From an uncultured Clostridia bacterium (GTDB taxonomy: Bacteria > Bacillota > Clostridia > Lachnospirales > CAG-274), in contig CANQIA010000002.1 in assembly GCA_947624015.1 (NCBI GenBank), positions 62,001 to 126,000 on the forward strand: a stretch of DNA of 64,000 nucleotides, given 5' to 3'. The notes under the pieces were generated by a model, which had not been told where the DNA came from, searched no databases, and worked only from the letters and a program-made list of their open reading frames with translations. Positions 55,173 to 62,226 of this stretch are shown here, one piece after another. The translations under genes and the position numbers were made by a program. Position 1 is the stretch's first letter, and the number at the start of each line of letters is the position of its first letter.

Positions 55173-55673
55173 ATGAATATAGTACTGCATCAGCCGGAAA
55201 TACCTGCAAATACGGGAAACATAGGCAGAACATGCGCCGCAACAGGCTCAAGGCTCCACCTTATACGTCCCTTGGGCTTTGTTATAAATGACAAAATGCT
55301 AAAGCGTGCAGGCATGGACTACTGGAAAGACGTAGACGTAAGCTATTACGACAGCTTTGAGGATTTTCTCAATAAAAACAGCGGCGCCGTAATATATATG
55401 GCTACCACAAAGGCTGAAAAATGCTACACCGATGTTGAATACGGCGAAAATGATTTTATAATGTTCGGCAGCGAAGGTTCCGGCATACCGGAAGAGATAC
55501 TGCTGAAGTACAGAAGCACGGCAATAAGAATACCTATGCTCGAAGAGTATAGGAGCCTTAACCTTGCCAATTCCGTTGCGATAGTGCTTTATGAAGCATT
55601 AAGGCAGAACGGATTCAAGGGCTGTCTTACGGAAGGACATTTGCATAGGCACAATTGGGACGAAGCGCAGTGA
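55173..55673 (+). CDS. trmL: tRNA (cytidine/uridine-34-2'-O)-methyltransferase
   Basis: A 166-residue minimal SPOUT enzyme methylating the wobble ribose of tRNA-Leu. Motifs: HQPEIPANTGNIGRTCAATG, FGSEGSGIPEEIL and RIPMLEEYRSLNLANSVAI. There is no extra N-terminal domain, as expected for TrmL. I chose ATG at 55173 with GAGAG upstream; a GTG three codons earlier is inside that site. Confidence 0.94.
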   Translation: MNIVLHQPEIPANTGNIGRTCAATGSRLHLIRPLGFVINDKMLKRAGMDYWKDVDVSYYDSFEDFLNKNSGAVIYMATTKAEKCYTDVEYGENDFIMFGSEGSGIPEEILLKYRSTAIRIPMLEEYRSLNLANSVAIVLYEALRQNGFKGCLTEGHLHRHNWDEAQ

Positions 55674-55686
55674 AAGGGAGTATACT

Positions 55687-56100
55687 ATGGAAGAAACGGT
55701 AATCGTTATCATGCTTAAGAATAAGTCAACGGGCTTTTTGGAAAAAGAGCTTATATCTCTGGATATTACGGAGAATGTTGACTATATGGTAAACATATTT
55801 GCCACAGAAGAAGAAGGTATGAAGCTTCATATAAAGCTCTCTACGGCAAAGGATGTGGCTGACTGGGAATACAATGCCATATACGACTACTATGACACAG
55901 ATGTATTCAAGGGCATAGCCGATATATCGGAAGCAGACGATGACTATAACCCTGTGTGGGAAGCTGTCACAGATTACAGCGACGACGCCGAGGTAACGGC
56001 AAAAAAGGTCGCCGAGATATTGGCTGTACACAAAAAGGAAATAGAAGACGTATATGAAACAATAAAAGACAAGGAGAGTGAATACTCCTATGGAGAATAA
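55687..56100 (+). CDS. Uncharacterised acidic protein, DUF6762-like
   Basis: A 137-residue soluble, acidic protein: an N-terminal strand TVIVIMLKNKSTGFLEKELI, then DWEYNAIYDYYDTDVF and a C-terminal helix. It resembles a clostridial family I recall as DUF6762; I am not certain of the label. It lies 13 bases after trmL and overlaps the next gene by 11 bases. Confidence 0.6.
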   Translation: MEETVIVIMLKNKSTGFLEKELISLDITENVDYMVNIFATEEEGMKLHIKLSTAKDVADWEYNAIYDYYDTDVFKGIADISEADDDYNPVWEAVTDYSDDAEVTAKKVAEILAVHKKEIEDVYETIKDKESEYSYGE

Positions 56101-57241
56101 CGAGGAGAAGAAAAGCAGTAACATATTGCCCATAGCCTTGTGCGTGGTCGTAGTCGTGATAATACTGGCGGCAGCCTACTGTGTAAATCACAAGGACGAA
56201 ATATCCCAAAAGGATCAGTTTTTGCCCGAAAGCAGCCCCGACACCGTGGAAATGCAGGTAGGCTCTTCCGATATTGCGCTTACGGATACAAATAAGGCAG
56301 GGCTTGAAAAGGCTCTTGACGCAGCAGAGGACTACTTGGCAGACAATATGGAGAATCAGCGTATCGTATCGGAATACGGTTTTTTATACAGCTATGCGAA
56401 CAAAGCCGAGATAGCGCCTGCCCATATACTTTCGGGCAAGGACACGGGACTTACGGAAAAAGAGAGCTCCTCTTTAACGGATATACTGTATATACGTCCC
56501 TCCGATCTGGGAGCCGTAACGGGAAAGGACATACCGGGAAACGATCTTGCCATATTTGCGGTGCTTAATACCAAGGACGGATATTATACAATATCCCACA
56601 GCACAGAGCCTGTCCTTCTTTCCCCGGAACAGTACAGAAATTTGGTAATGCTTTACTCCTTTGCCCACGGAAGTCCCAGAAATCCCAAAAGAGGCGAGGA
56701 AGAAAACACCAATATACTCAAAGCCTGTGATATGGTCAACTATGATATAAAGCATATTGCCTGTGACGACAAGTACGCCGTTGTGGTAGGCAATATGATA
56801 GAGGCTCCAAATGATATAAAGCATATGGCTCTTATGAAGGACTCGGAGGGAAAATGGAACGTAATATGCAACTCTCTTGAAAAGGAAAAGGACGCCGTTG
56901 TTTATATAAATGAGAAATATCCCGATATGGAGCTTGGACTTATGCCCATATACAATATTGCGGACTTTGGCGAGATAGATACGGAAAGTATGCCCGATAT
57001 AATAGATAATCTTAAATCACTTGGCGAAATAACCGATGCAGATGCCGCCAAGGGCTACTATGCCTGCGGCTGTCAGCGATTTGCCTATATAGAGTGCCTT
57101 GCAACAGGCAAAAAACTGCTGGGCGTAATAGGCGATGACGGCGCTCTTCAATTCAACAAAACGGAGAATGTTACGGCATCTATTTCATATATGCTGAAAT
57201 TTCAAGAAGACCCGCCTGTATTTATATTAAAATTTGAGTAG
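56090..57241 (+). CDS. Membrane-anchored protein of unknown function
   Basis: A 383-residue protein with one membrane helix at about residues 12-33 ([20 protein letters not shown]) and a large, probably extracellular domain. The domain has no motif I recognise; segments include [35 protein letters not shown] and [20 protein letters not shown] chose ATG at 56090 with AGGAG 13 bases upstream; the GTG at 56078 is too close to that site. Co-transcribed with trmL and the acidic protein. Confidence 0.65.
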   Translation: MENNEEKKSSNILPIALCVVVVVIILAAAYCVNHKDEISQKDQFLPESSPDTVEMQVGSSDIALTDTNKAGLEKALDAAEDYLADNMENQRIVSEYGFLYSYANKAEIAPAHILSGKDTGLTEKESSSLTDILYIRPSDLGAVTGKDIPGNDLAIFAVLNTKDGYYTISHSTEPVLLSPEQYRNLVMLYSFAHGSPRNPKRGEEENTNILKACDMVNYDIKHIACDDKYAVVVGNMIEAPNDIKHMALMKDSEGKWNVICNSLEKEKDAVVYINEKYPDMELGLMPIYNIADFGEIDTESMPDIIDNLKSLGEITDADAAKGYYACGCQRFAYIECLATGKKLLGVIGDDGALQFNKTENVTASISYMLKFQEDPPVFILKFE

Positions 57242-57248
57242 AAAAAGC

Positions 57249-57277
57249 TTGCATTTATTTTACAGCTATGGTATAAT
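57249..57277 (+). promoter_or_regulatory. SigA promoter of rplS
   Basis: TTGCAT, 17 bases, TATAAT; start near 57284, leaving a leader of about 88 bases. Confidence 0.75.
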
Positions 57278-57283
57278 ATCGAA

Positions 57284-57368
57284 TTGTAGTGAAAACGAAT
57301 GGTCCGCTGATGCTTCCCACAAGGGTCGAAAATGCATTAAGAACATTTATGATGAAAGGGAGGATCAC
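57284..57368 (+). promoter_or_regulatory. Probable L19 leader RNA
   Basis: The rplS leader contains GGTCCGCTGATGC and CACAAGGGTCGAAAATGC, recalling the L19 leader element found before rplS in Firmicutes, thought to give autoregulation by L19. A covariance-model search would settle it. Confidence 0.45.
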
Positions 57369-57371
57369 CTC

Positions 57372-57737
57372 ATGAATAATGAAATTATAAGAGAAATCGA
57401 AAAGGCTCAGCTTAAAGACAACATTCCTGAGTTCAATGTTGGCGATACTGTAAGAGTATATGCCAAAGTCGTAGAGGGTTCAAAGGAAAGGATCCAGATG
57501 TTTGAAGGTATTGTCTTAAAAAGACAGGGCGGCAGCTCAAGAGAGACCTTTACCGTGAGAAGACTTTCTTACGGCGTAGGCGTTGAGAAGACATGGCCCC
57601 TTCACTCTCCCAGGATCGATCATATCGAAGTAGTAAGATATGGTATCGTAAGGAGAGCTAAGCTTAACTACCTCAGAGACAGAGTTGGTAAGGCTGCTAA
57701 GGTCAAGGAAGACATTACAAGAAGAACTTCAAAATAA
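57372..57737 (+). CDS. rplS: Ribosomal protein L19
   Basis: A 121-residue large-subunit protein at the 30S-50S interface. Family signatures: [33 protein letters not shown] and [17 protein letters not shown] ([18 protein letters not shown]), then [15 protein letters not shown]. Start at 57372 with GGGAGGATCACCTC upstream; the open frame runs further upstream but only into the promoter. Confidence 0.97.
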   Translation: MNNEIIREIEKAQLKDNIPEFNVGDTVRVYAKVVEGSKERIQMFEGIVLKRQGGSSRETFTVRRLSYGVGVEKTWPLHSPRIDHIEVVRYGIVRRAKLNYLRDRVGKAAKVKEDITRRTSK

Positions 57738-57746
57738 TTCTATGGT

Positions 57747-57780
57747 ACAAGACAGAGTGTTTCTCTGTCTTGTATTTTTA
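57747..57780 (+). terminator. Terminator of rplS
   Basis: TACAAGACAGAG / CTCTGTCTTGTA followed by TTTTTA. rbgA lies beyond it, so rbgA needs readthrough or another promoter. Confidence 0.85.
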
Positions 57781-57822
57781 TAAAAAGGTACAAAATCAAG
57801 AAATACAGATCAGGAGCGGCTT

Positions 57823-58668
57823 ATGAACATACAATGGTATCCGGGACATATGACAAAGACCCGCAGGATGATGGAGGAAAATATTTCTCTTGTGGACATA
57901 GTTATAGAGCTGCTTGACGCAAGGCTTCCCTTGAGCAGCAAAAATCCCGAAATAGATGAACTTGCCAAAAACAAAAAACGAATAATAGTGCTTAACAAAT
58001 GCGACCTTGCCGATGAGGAAAAGACCAAGGAATGGGAAAATCACTTTAAGGAAAAGGGCTTTGAGACAATACAGGTAAACTCTGTAAGCGGCAAGGGTAT
58101 AAAAGAAATTGCGCCTATGGCTCAAGGTCTTATGGCGGAAAAGATAGAAAGGCTTAAAAAAAGAGGAAGGATTTTCGTGCCTACAAGAGCAATGATAGTA
58201 GGCATACCCAATGTAGGCAAGTCCACGCTTATAAATAAGCTTGTGGGCAAAAATATGGCTAAGACGGGAGATAAGGCAGGCGTTACAAGGGGCAAGCAAT
58301 GGATAAGGATAAAAAAAGATCTTGAGCTTCTGGATACCCCCGGCATACTCTGGCATAAATTCAAAGATAGATCTGTGGGGCTTAAGCTGGCGTTTACCGG
58401 AGCGATCAATGACGATATACTTGACAGCCCCGAGCTTGCCTGTGAGCTTATAGAATATCTGGATAAGCTCTATCCCGACGCCATAAAGCAAAGATATTCC
58501 ATAGAATACTCTCTCGAAACGCCTCCTCACGAGGTTTTAAAGCTTATAGGCGAAAAGAGAGGCTTTGTTAAAAAAGGCAACGAAACAGATCTTAAAAGAA
58601 CATCCGATATACTGATAGACGAGTTTCGAGGAGCAAAGCTTGGCAGGATAACACTGGACATAATATAA
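57823..58668 (+). CDS. rbgA: Ribosome biogenesis GTPase RbgA/YlqF
   Basis: A 281-residue circularly permuted GTPase for late 50S assembly. Motif order is G4 (LNKCDL) before G1 (GIPNVGKST), then G3 (LLDTPGILW); the N-terminus IQWYPGHMTKTRRMMEE is the family signature. The C-terminal ANTAR-like helical domain is present. AGGAGC precedes its ATG. It follows rplS, as in Bacillus. Confidence 0.96.
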   Translation: MNIQWYPGHMTKTRRMMEENISLVDIVIELLDARLPLSSKNPEIDELAKNKKRIIVLNKCDLADEEKTKEWENHFKEKGFETIQVNSVSGKGIKEIAPMAQGLMAEKIERLKKRGRIFVPTRAMIVGIPNVGKSTLINKLVGKNMAKTGDKAGVTRGKQWIRIKKDLELLDTPGILWHKFKDRSVGLKLAFTGAINDDILDSPELACELIEYLDKLYPDAIKQRYSIEYSLETPPHEVLKLIGEKRGFVKKGNETDLKRTSDILIDEFRGAKLGRITLDII

Positions 58669-58694
58669 AGGAGCTGTCTCTTGACAGCTCCTTT
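58667..58694 (+). terminator. Terminator of rbgA (hairpin copy 1)
   Basis: AAAGGAGCTGTC TCTT GACAGCTCCTTT, overlapping the rbgA stop codon. The same hairpin recurs at 58937-58964. Confidence 0.85.
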
Positions 58695-58696
58695 AT

Positions 58697-58753
58697 GCGT
58701 GTTGATAAAATCAACACGCTTGCAAGAAATGCTTTTTGGCATTTCTTTCAGTT
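58697..58753. repeat. Dispersed double-hairpin repeat, copy 2
   Basis: GCGTGTTGATAAAATCAACACG, then TTGCAAGAAATGC joined through TTTTTG to GCATTTCTTTCAGTT. It matches 47483-47535 with compensating changes in the first stem (C/G pair to T/A pair). Confidence 0.8.
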
Positions 58754-58936
58754 ATTTAAAGAAGGAACCAGCCGTGTTTTCCGCAATTTAGGCATAAATG
58801 CCTAAATTACAGAAAAGTTCCTGTCCTCGGAGGAAGTGAATTCCTCCTGCGGATTAAAGTCTGCGACGCTTTTTTTGCAAGCTGTTCTTTATTCTAATTC
58901 ATGTTTACTGTCAAAATATTGTTTTTTCGACAGTCT
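58754..58936. other. Hairpin-chain non-coding region
   Basis: No gene is seen. Further palindromes: GGAAC at 58764 pairing with GTTCC at 58817, enclosing AATTTAGGCA / TGCCTAAATT; GGAGGAA / TTCCTCC near 58830-58848; ACTGTC / GACAGT at 58907-58934. With the repeat and the two terminator copies this gives a continuous chain of six or more hairpins. Confidence 0.6.
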
Positions 58937-58964
58937 GAGGAGCTGTCTTTTGACAGCTCCTTTT
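58937..58964 (+). terminator. Terminator-like hairpin, copy 2
   Basis: GGAGCTGTC TTTT GACAGCTCC followed by TTTT on the plus strand. It has the same stem as the terminator at 58667-58694, 270 bases upstream. It may also end the opposing GH105 transcript, though no T-run follows in that direction. Confidence 0.65.
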
Positions 58965-58977
58965 AAAATGCAATGAT

Positions 58978-61824
58978 TTAATTTCCTGCCGCTACTTTGT
59001 CGTGCTTTATCTTCTGGGCATATGCCATAAGATAAGGCGCAGCGCCTTTTGCGTCGTTTTTTGCTGTTTTTTCAGAAATATAGTAATCAAAAGAACCGTC
59101 TCTAAAGTTATAATAAGGGGATCTTCCTCCCGCACTTTCCCATGTAGACTTGGAAGCTTGGTTTTTACGGCTGTTGCCTGACACACCGCCTAAACCGGCT
59201 TGACCGCATATATCAAATATGCCATTTTCGGATGGTTCATATTTGCCATCAGTATTCTTTTTAATATTAAACTTATAATCCGTAATTGCATTAAAGGCAT
59301 TGAGACCGGCATTATAATATTTTTCATCCGTAAGAACACCAAGGTTAAAACCTTTCATAAGAGAAACAGCATAAGCAGCGCTTCCGCTTGTTTCAATATA
59401 ATTCTGTGACTTATTATTTTCATCCTGCGGATTGTCAACGACCTGATACCAAAGACCCGTGCAGACGCCTGATTTTCCTGTAGGATTTCCATCAGATCCT
59501 ATCTCATATTGATATTCAAGTATGCTATCCATTAATTCGGTAAAGATTTTCTTAATTGAATCCTTTTCCTCACTTAATGATTGTTTGCTTCTTTCTTCAG
59601 CTATGGTCATTTGCTCATATGTATCTATAAGCGCCATGGCATACCAACCCATAGCTCTTGACCAAAAGCTATCCGAACATCCAACCTTGCTTGCTTGTGA
59701 ATCAAATTGCGAATAATAATTTGGGGTAGGACTACCATCGTTTGTATCCTGAATCAAATAACAGTTATCTGAATTTTCTCCTTTTGACCTTGCAGTAGAA
59801 CCTTTTGCCCAACTCATAGCATTATCGGTGTTGTATATATCTGATCCCATAGCGCTGTCAGCCTGAGCATCATAGCCATGATAATATAGACCTGTTTCTT
59901 CATCCCTCATTTTATCATGTACTGTTTGAAATTGTCTCGTAACATCCTGTGCCACAGATTTCAGATTTTGGCTGTTATTTATAATATATTCATTTTGGAT
60001 CATATACGGCAGTACCATATATGTTCCGTCAAGCCATATCTGATAAGGATATGAATCCTTATGCCAGAAATTCAGTTCAGTTCCATTCTTATCTTTTATC
60101 CTACTCGTAGCCTTAATTATATCATTAAGCTGACCTACAGTTGTTTTAAATTCATTAGCATGATCAGACTCATTATCAATGAGATCGAGTAATGATTTGC
60201 CGGGATTTATGTCATCAAGTTCATGTCTTTTGCTTATATCACCGGCAGATTTTACCTTATTTGTTCCTGTATCCAAAAACTTATACATATATGTATCGGC
60301 ATTATTTTTATAAACTTCTTCTTTTGTAACATCATACATATCCATAAAAGCAGTCATCATACATCCGTTGATATAAGACCATTTGAATTCTCTGCTTTCA
60401 GAATTCCATACAGAACCATCCCATGGGTCTTTAGAATTTTTGCCGCCTGTAGAATTTGGATCAACTTCTTTAAGGAGTATCTCATTAATATATGTATTTA
60501 TTTTATATTCTCTCTCAGCCTCAATATCCTTAATTTCTATCTCCACAGGCGTTTCTGCATTGGCTGTAACATTTTGGGCATTACCTGTTGCGGTCTCATC
60601 GTTTATTTTAGCCGTAACGGTATAATCACCTGCAGGAACGCTTACATAATATTCGCCGTTGTCTTTTTCGGGTACTGTAAATTCGATATCGCTATCATCT
60701 TTTTTCTTTGCCGTTACCTTTGCGCCTTTTACGGGTGTGTCTTTAACGCCTTCTACCGTAGAACTGTTTTTAAGCGTTACCTTTATAGTACCCAGTTGCG
60801 GAGCGGAAGGAGCAGAAGTCTCAGGTTCTGTGGAGCCTTCTGTCTTTACGGCAACATCCATGGGATTGACCATTATTTTATTAACGCCTTCCCTGTTCAT
60901 ATATATTGTAGATGATGTATCTGCTCTGTATTCATATATATTGCCTTCCTCATTTTGTCCAAGCAATTTCATGCCGCCAATACCCGAAGGCTCTCCGCTT
61001 TCTGTATAAACTCTTATCTTATCGCCTACATTGGCAGTAAATGTCAATTTATCGGTTTCAATTGTAAGACCGTTTATTGTTTCGTCGTCCTTTGCATTGA
61101 CAAATATACCCTTTTCTAAGTCCCATGTCTTTATCTGCGCCTTTGCGCCTTCATCATTAGTCAATTGGGCATCGAAGTTAATGGGACTGCCTGCCTGGAT
61201 ACCGCTTGAAACTATATACTGGAAAGTATTTTTAGAACTTTCGTCATATATATTCTGTTCCGCACTTGTTGTGAATTTCTCGGAATTATTTTCATCGTTT
61301 TCATTGGCACGTTTCATTTCCGAACGTCCGAATATAATATCGGCAGTTGTTTCGCTTGCGTCTATTTTATCTTTGGCAGCTACAACGGAGCAGTAAAAAT
61401 ATGTATTGCCATCCTTAAATTCCGGATTTTTGTACATACCCGCCTTTACGCTGTCCCCTGAATGATCCGCCTTTTGAGTACCATATACAACATTTATTGT
61501 CATAGGAGGATCTACAAAAAATGTAAAGCTCTCATCATAGCAGGCATCATAGTTTCTGGCTGTGGTCACATATTCATAATGAGAAAAATATTTGCCGTAA
61601 ACTTCGGGATCTGCATTTATCGTTGCCATACGACCGACAACAAGAGCATTTGTGTCTATATTGCCATCGCCTATCTTTTTTCCGCTCTCATCAACAATAT
61701 TTACCACAACTTTTTTATCTTGGTTCGAATTTGTATAATCGACCGTTTCGGCAGAAACTGCCGTACCCATAAGCATAACTCCGGCAAGAGCTGCGGAGAT
61801 AATTTTTAATAAATATCTTTTCAT
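58978..61824 (-). CDS. Secreted GH105/GH88-type unsaturated rhamnogalacturonyl hydrolase, multidomain
   Basis: A 948-residue exported enzyme. Signal peptide 1-25 (ending AVSAE). The N-terminal 300 residues hold beta-rich domains of unknown type (VVNIVDESGKKIGDG). A carboxypeptidase-regulatory/SpaA-like beta-sandwich lies at about 325-430 (GTIKVTLKNSSTV, PVKGAKVTAKKKD, VPAGDYTVTAKI). The alpha/alpha-barrel catalytic domain follows (about 440-948), with EFKWSYINGCMMTAFMDMYD, GLYYHGYDAQAD and SFWSRAMGWYAMALIDTYEQM, the GH105 pattern. Such enzymes hydrolyse unsaturated galacturonyl-rhamnose from pectin lyase products. Most GH105 proteins are cytoplasmic and short; this one is long and secreted. 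It lies 14 bases after a 44-residue peptide gene. Confidence 0.85.
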   Translation of the reverse strand: MKRYLLKIISAALAGVMLMGTAVSAETVDYTNSNQDKKVVVNIVDESGKKIGDGNIDTNALVVGRMATINADPEVYGKYFSHYEYVTTARNYDACYDESFTFFVDPPMTINVVYGTQKADHSGDSVKAGMYKNPEFKDGNTYFYCSVVAAKDKIDASETTADIIFGRSEMKRANENDENNSEKFTTSAEQNIYDESSKNTFQYIVSSGIQAGSPINFDAQLTNDEGAKAQIKTWDLEKGIFVNAKDDETINGLTIETDKLTFTANVGDKIRVYTESGEPSGIGGMKLLGQNEEGNIYEYRADTSSTIYMNREGVNKIMVNPMDVAVKTEGSTEPETSAPSAPQLGTIKVTLKNSSTVEGVKDTPVKGAKVTAKKKDDSDIEFTVPEKDNGEYYVSVPAGDYTVTAKINDETATGNAQNVTANAETPVEIEIKDIEAEREYKINTYINEILLKEVDPNSTGGKNSKDPWDGSVWNSESREFKWSYINGCMMTAFMDMYDVTKEEVYKNNADTYMYKFLDTGTNKVKSAGDISKRHELDDINPGKSLLDLIDNESDHANEFKTTVGQLNDIIKATSRIKDKNGTELNFWHKDSYPYQIWLDGTYMVLPYMIQNEYIINNSQNLKSVAQDVTRQFQTVHDKMRDEETGLYYHGYDAQADSAMGSDIYNTDNAMSWAKGSTARSKGENSDNCYLIQDTNDGSPTPNYYSQFDSQASKVGCSDSFWSRAMGWYAMALIDTYEQMTIAEERSKQSLSEEKDSIKKIFTELMDSILEYQYEIGSDGNPTGKSGVCTGLWYQVVDNPQDENNKSQNYIETSGSAAYAVSLMKGFNLGVLTDEKYYNAGLNAFNAITDYKFNIKKNTDGKYEPSENGIFDICGQAGLGGVSGNSRKNQASKSTWESAGGRSPYYNFRDGSFDYYISEKTAKNDAKGAAPYLMAYAQKIKHDKVAAGN

Positions 61825-61838
61825 GTTCTCAGCCCTCC

Positions 61839-61973
61839 CTAAAAGTTAAGTCTGCCCTTAGTATACTTTACGGTATTGGTCGGTGCATTTTGGGGAATTA
61901 CAGATGCGCTTATAACACTTTCAGACGAAAATGTTCCAATATTTGCCATGGGCTTTACATAGGTTTTTTTCAT
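61839..61973 (-). CDS. Small 44-residue peptide, MKKTYVKP type
   Basis: A short gene with AAGGAG eight bases before ATG. It starts MKKTYVKPMANIGTFSSES, then VISASVIPQNAP, and ends KYTKGRLNF. The basic start with KP and the ESVISAS core resemble the many small clostridial peptides of form MKKxYxKPxxxxxxFxxExVI, some of which sit near peptide-modification genes; their role is largely unknown. No modification enzyme is within the window. Its stop lies 14 bases before the GH105 start, whose AGGGAGG follows directly, so the two are one operon. Confidence 0.7.
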   Translation of the reverse strand: MKKTYVKPMANIGTFSSESVISASVIPQNAPTNTVKYTKGRLNF

Positions 61974-62002
61974 CTTGATTGCTCCTTTTCACAATAGAAA
62001 TA

Positions 62003-62046
62003 AAAACAGAAAGGGCGCACAAATACAATGCTTTGTGTATACCCCT
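62003..62046 (-). terminator. Attenuator-like hairpin in the peptide-GH105 leader
   Basis: On the minus strand AAGGG ... CACAAA / TTTGTG ... CCCTTT followed by CTGTTTTTATTT. It lies about 15-60 bases after the probable transcription start and before the peptide gene. It could equally end the upstream subtilase transcript. Confidence 0.6.
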
Positions 62047-62068
62047 TCTCCAATAAAATAACAAGTCA

Positions 62069-62097
62069 ATAATACGCCTTTTTTAATTTGTTTTCAA
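62069..62097 (-). promoter_or_regulatory. SigA promoter of the peptide-GH105 operon
   Basis: On the minus strand: TTGAAA, 17 bases, TATTAT; start near 62062, leader about 90 bases. Confidence 0.7.
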
Positions 62098-62226
62098 TGG
62101 TGTAAATATACAAATATTGCCGCATAAAATTGGACAAGTTTTTATAATAAAATGTATATAGTTCTGCCCGACTGCAAAAATCAGACCTAAAGAAATTCAA
62201 GCGCCTCTTTAAAGCGTGCAGATCTT

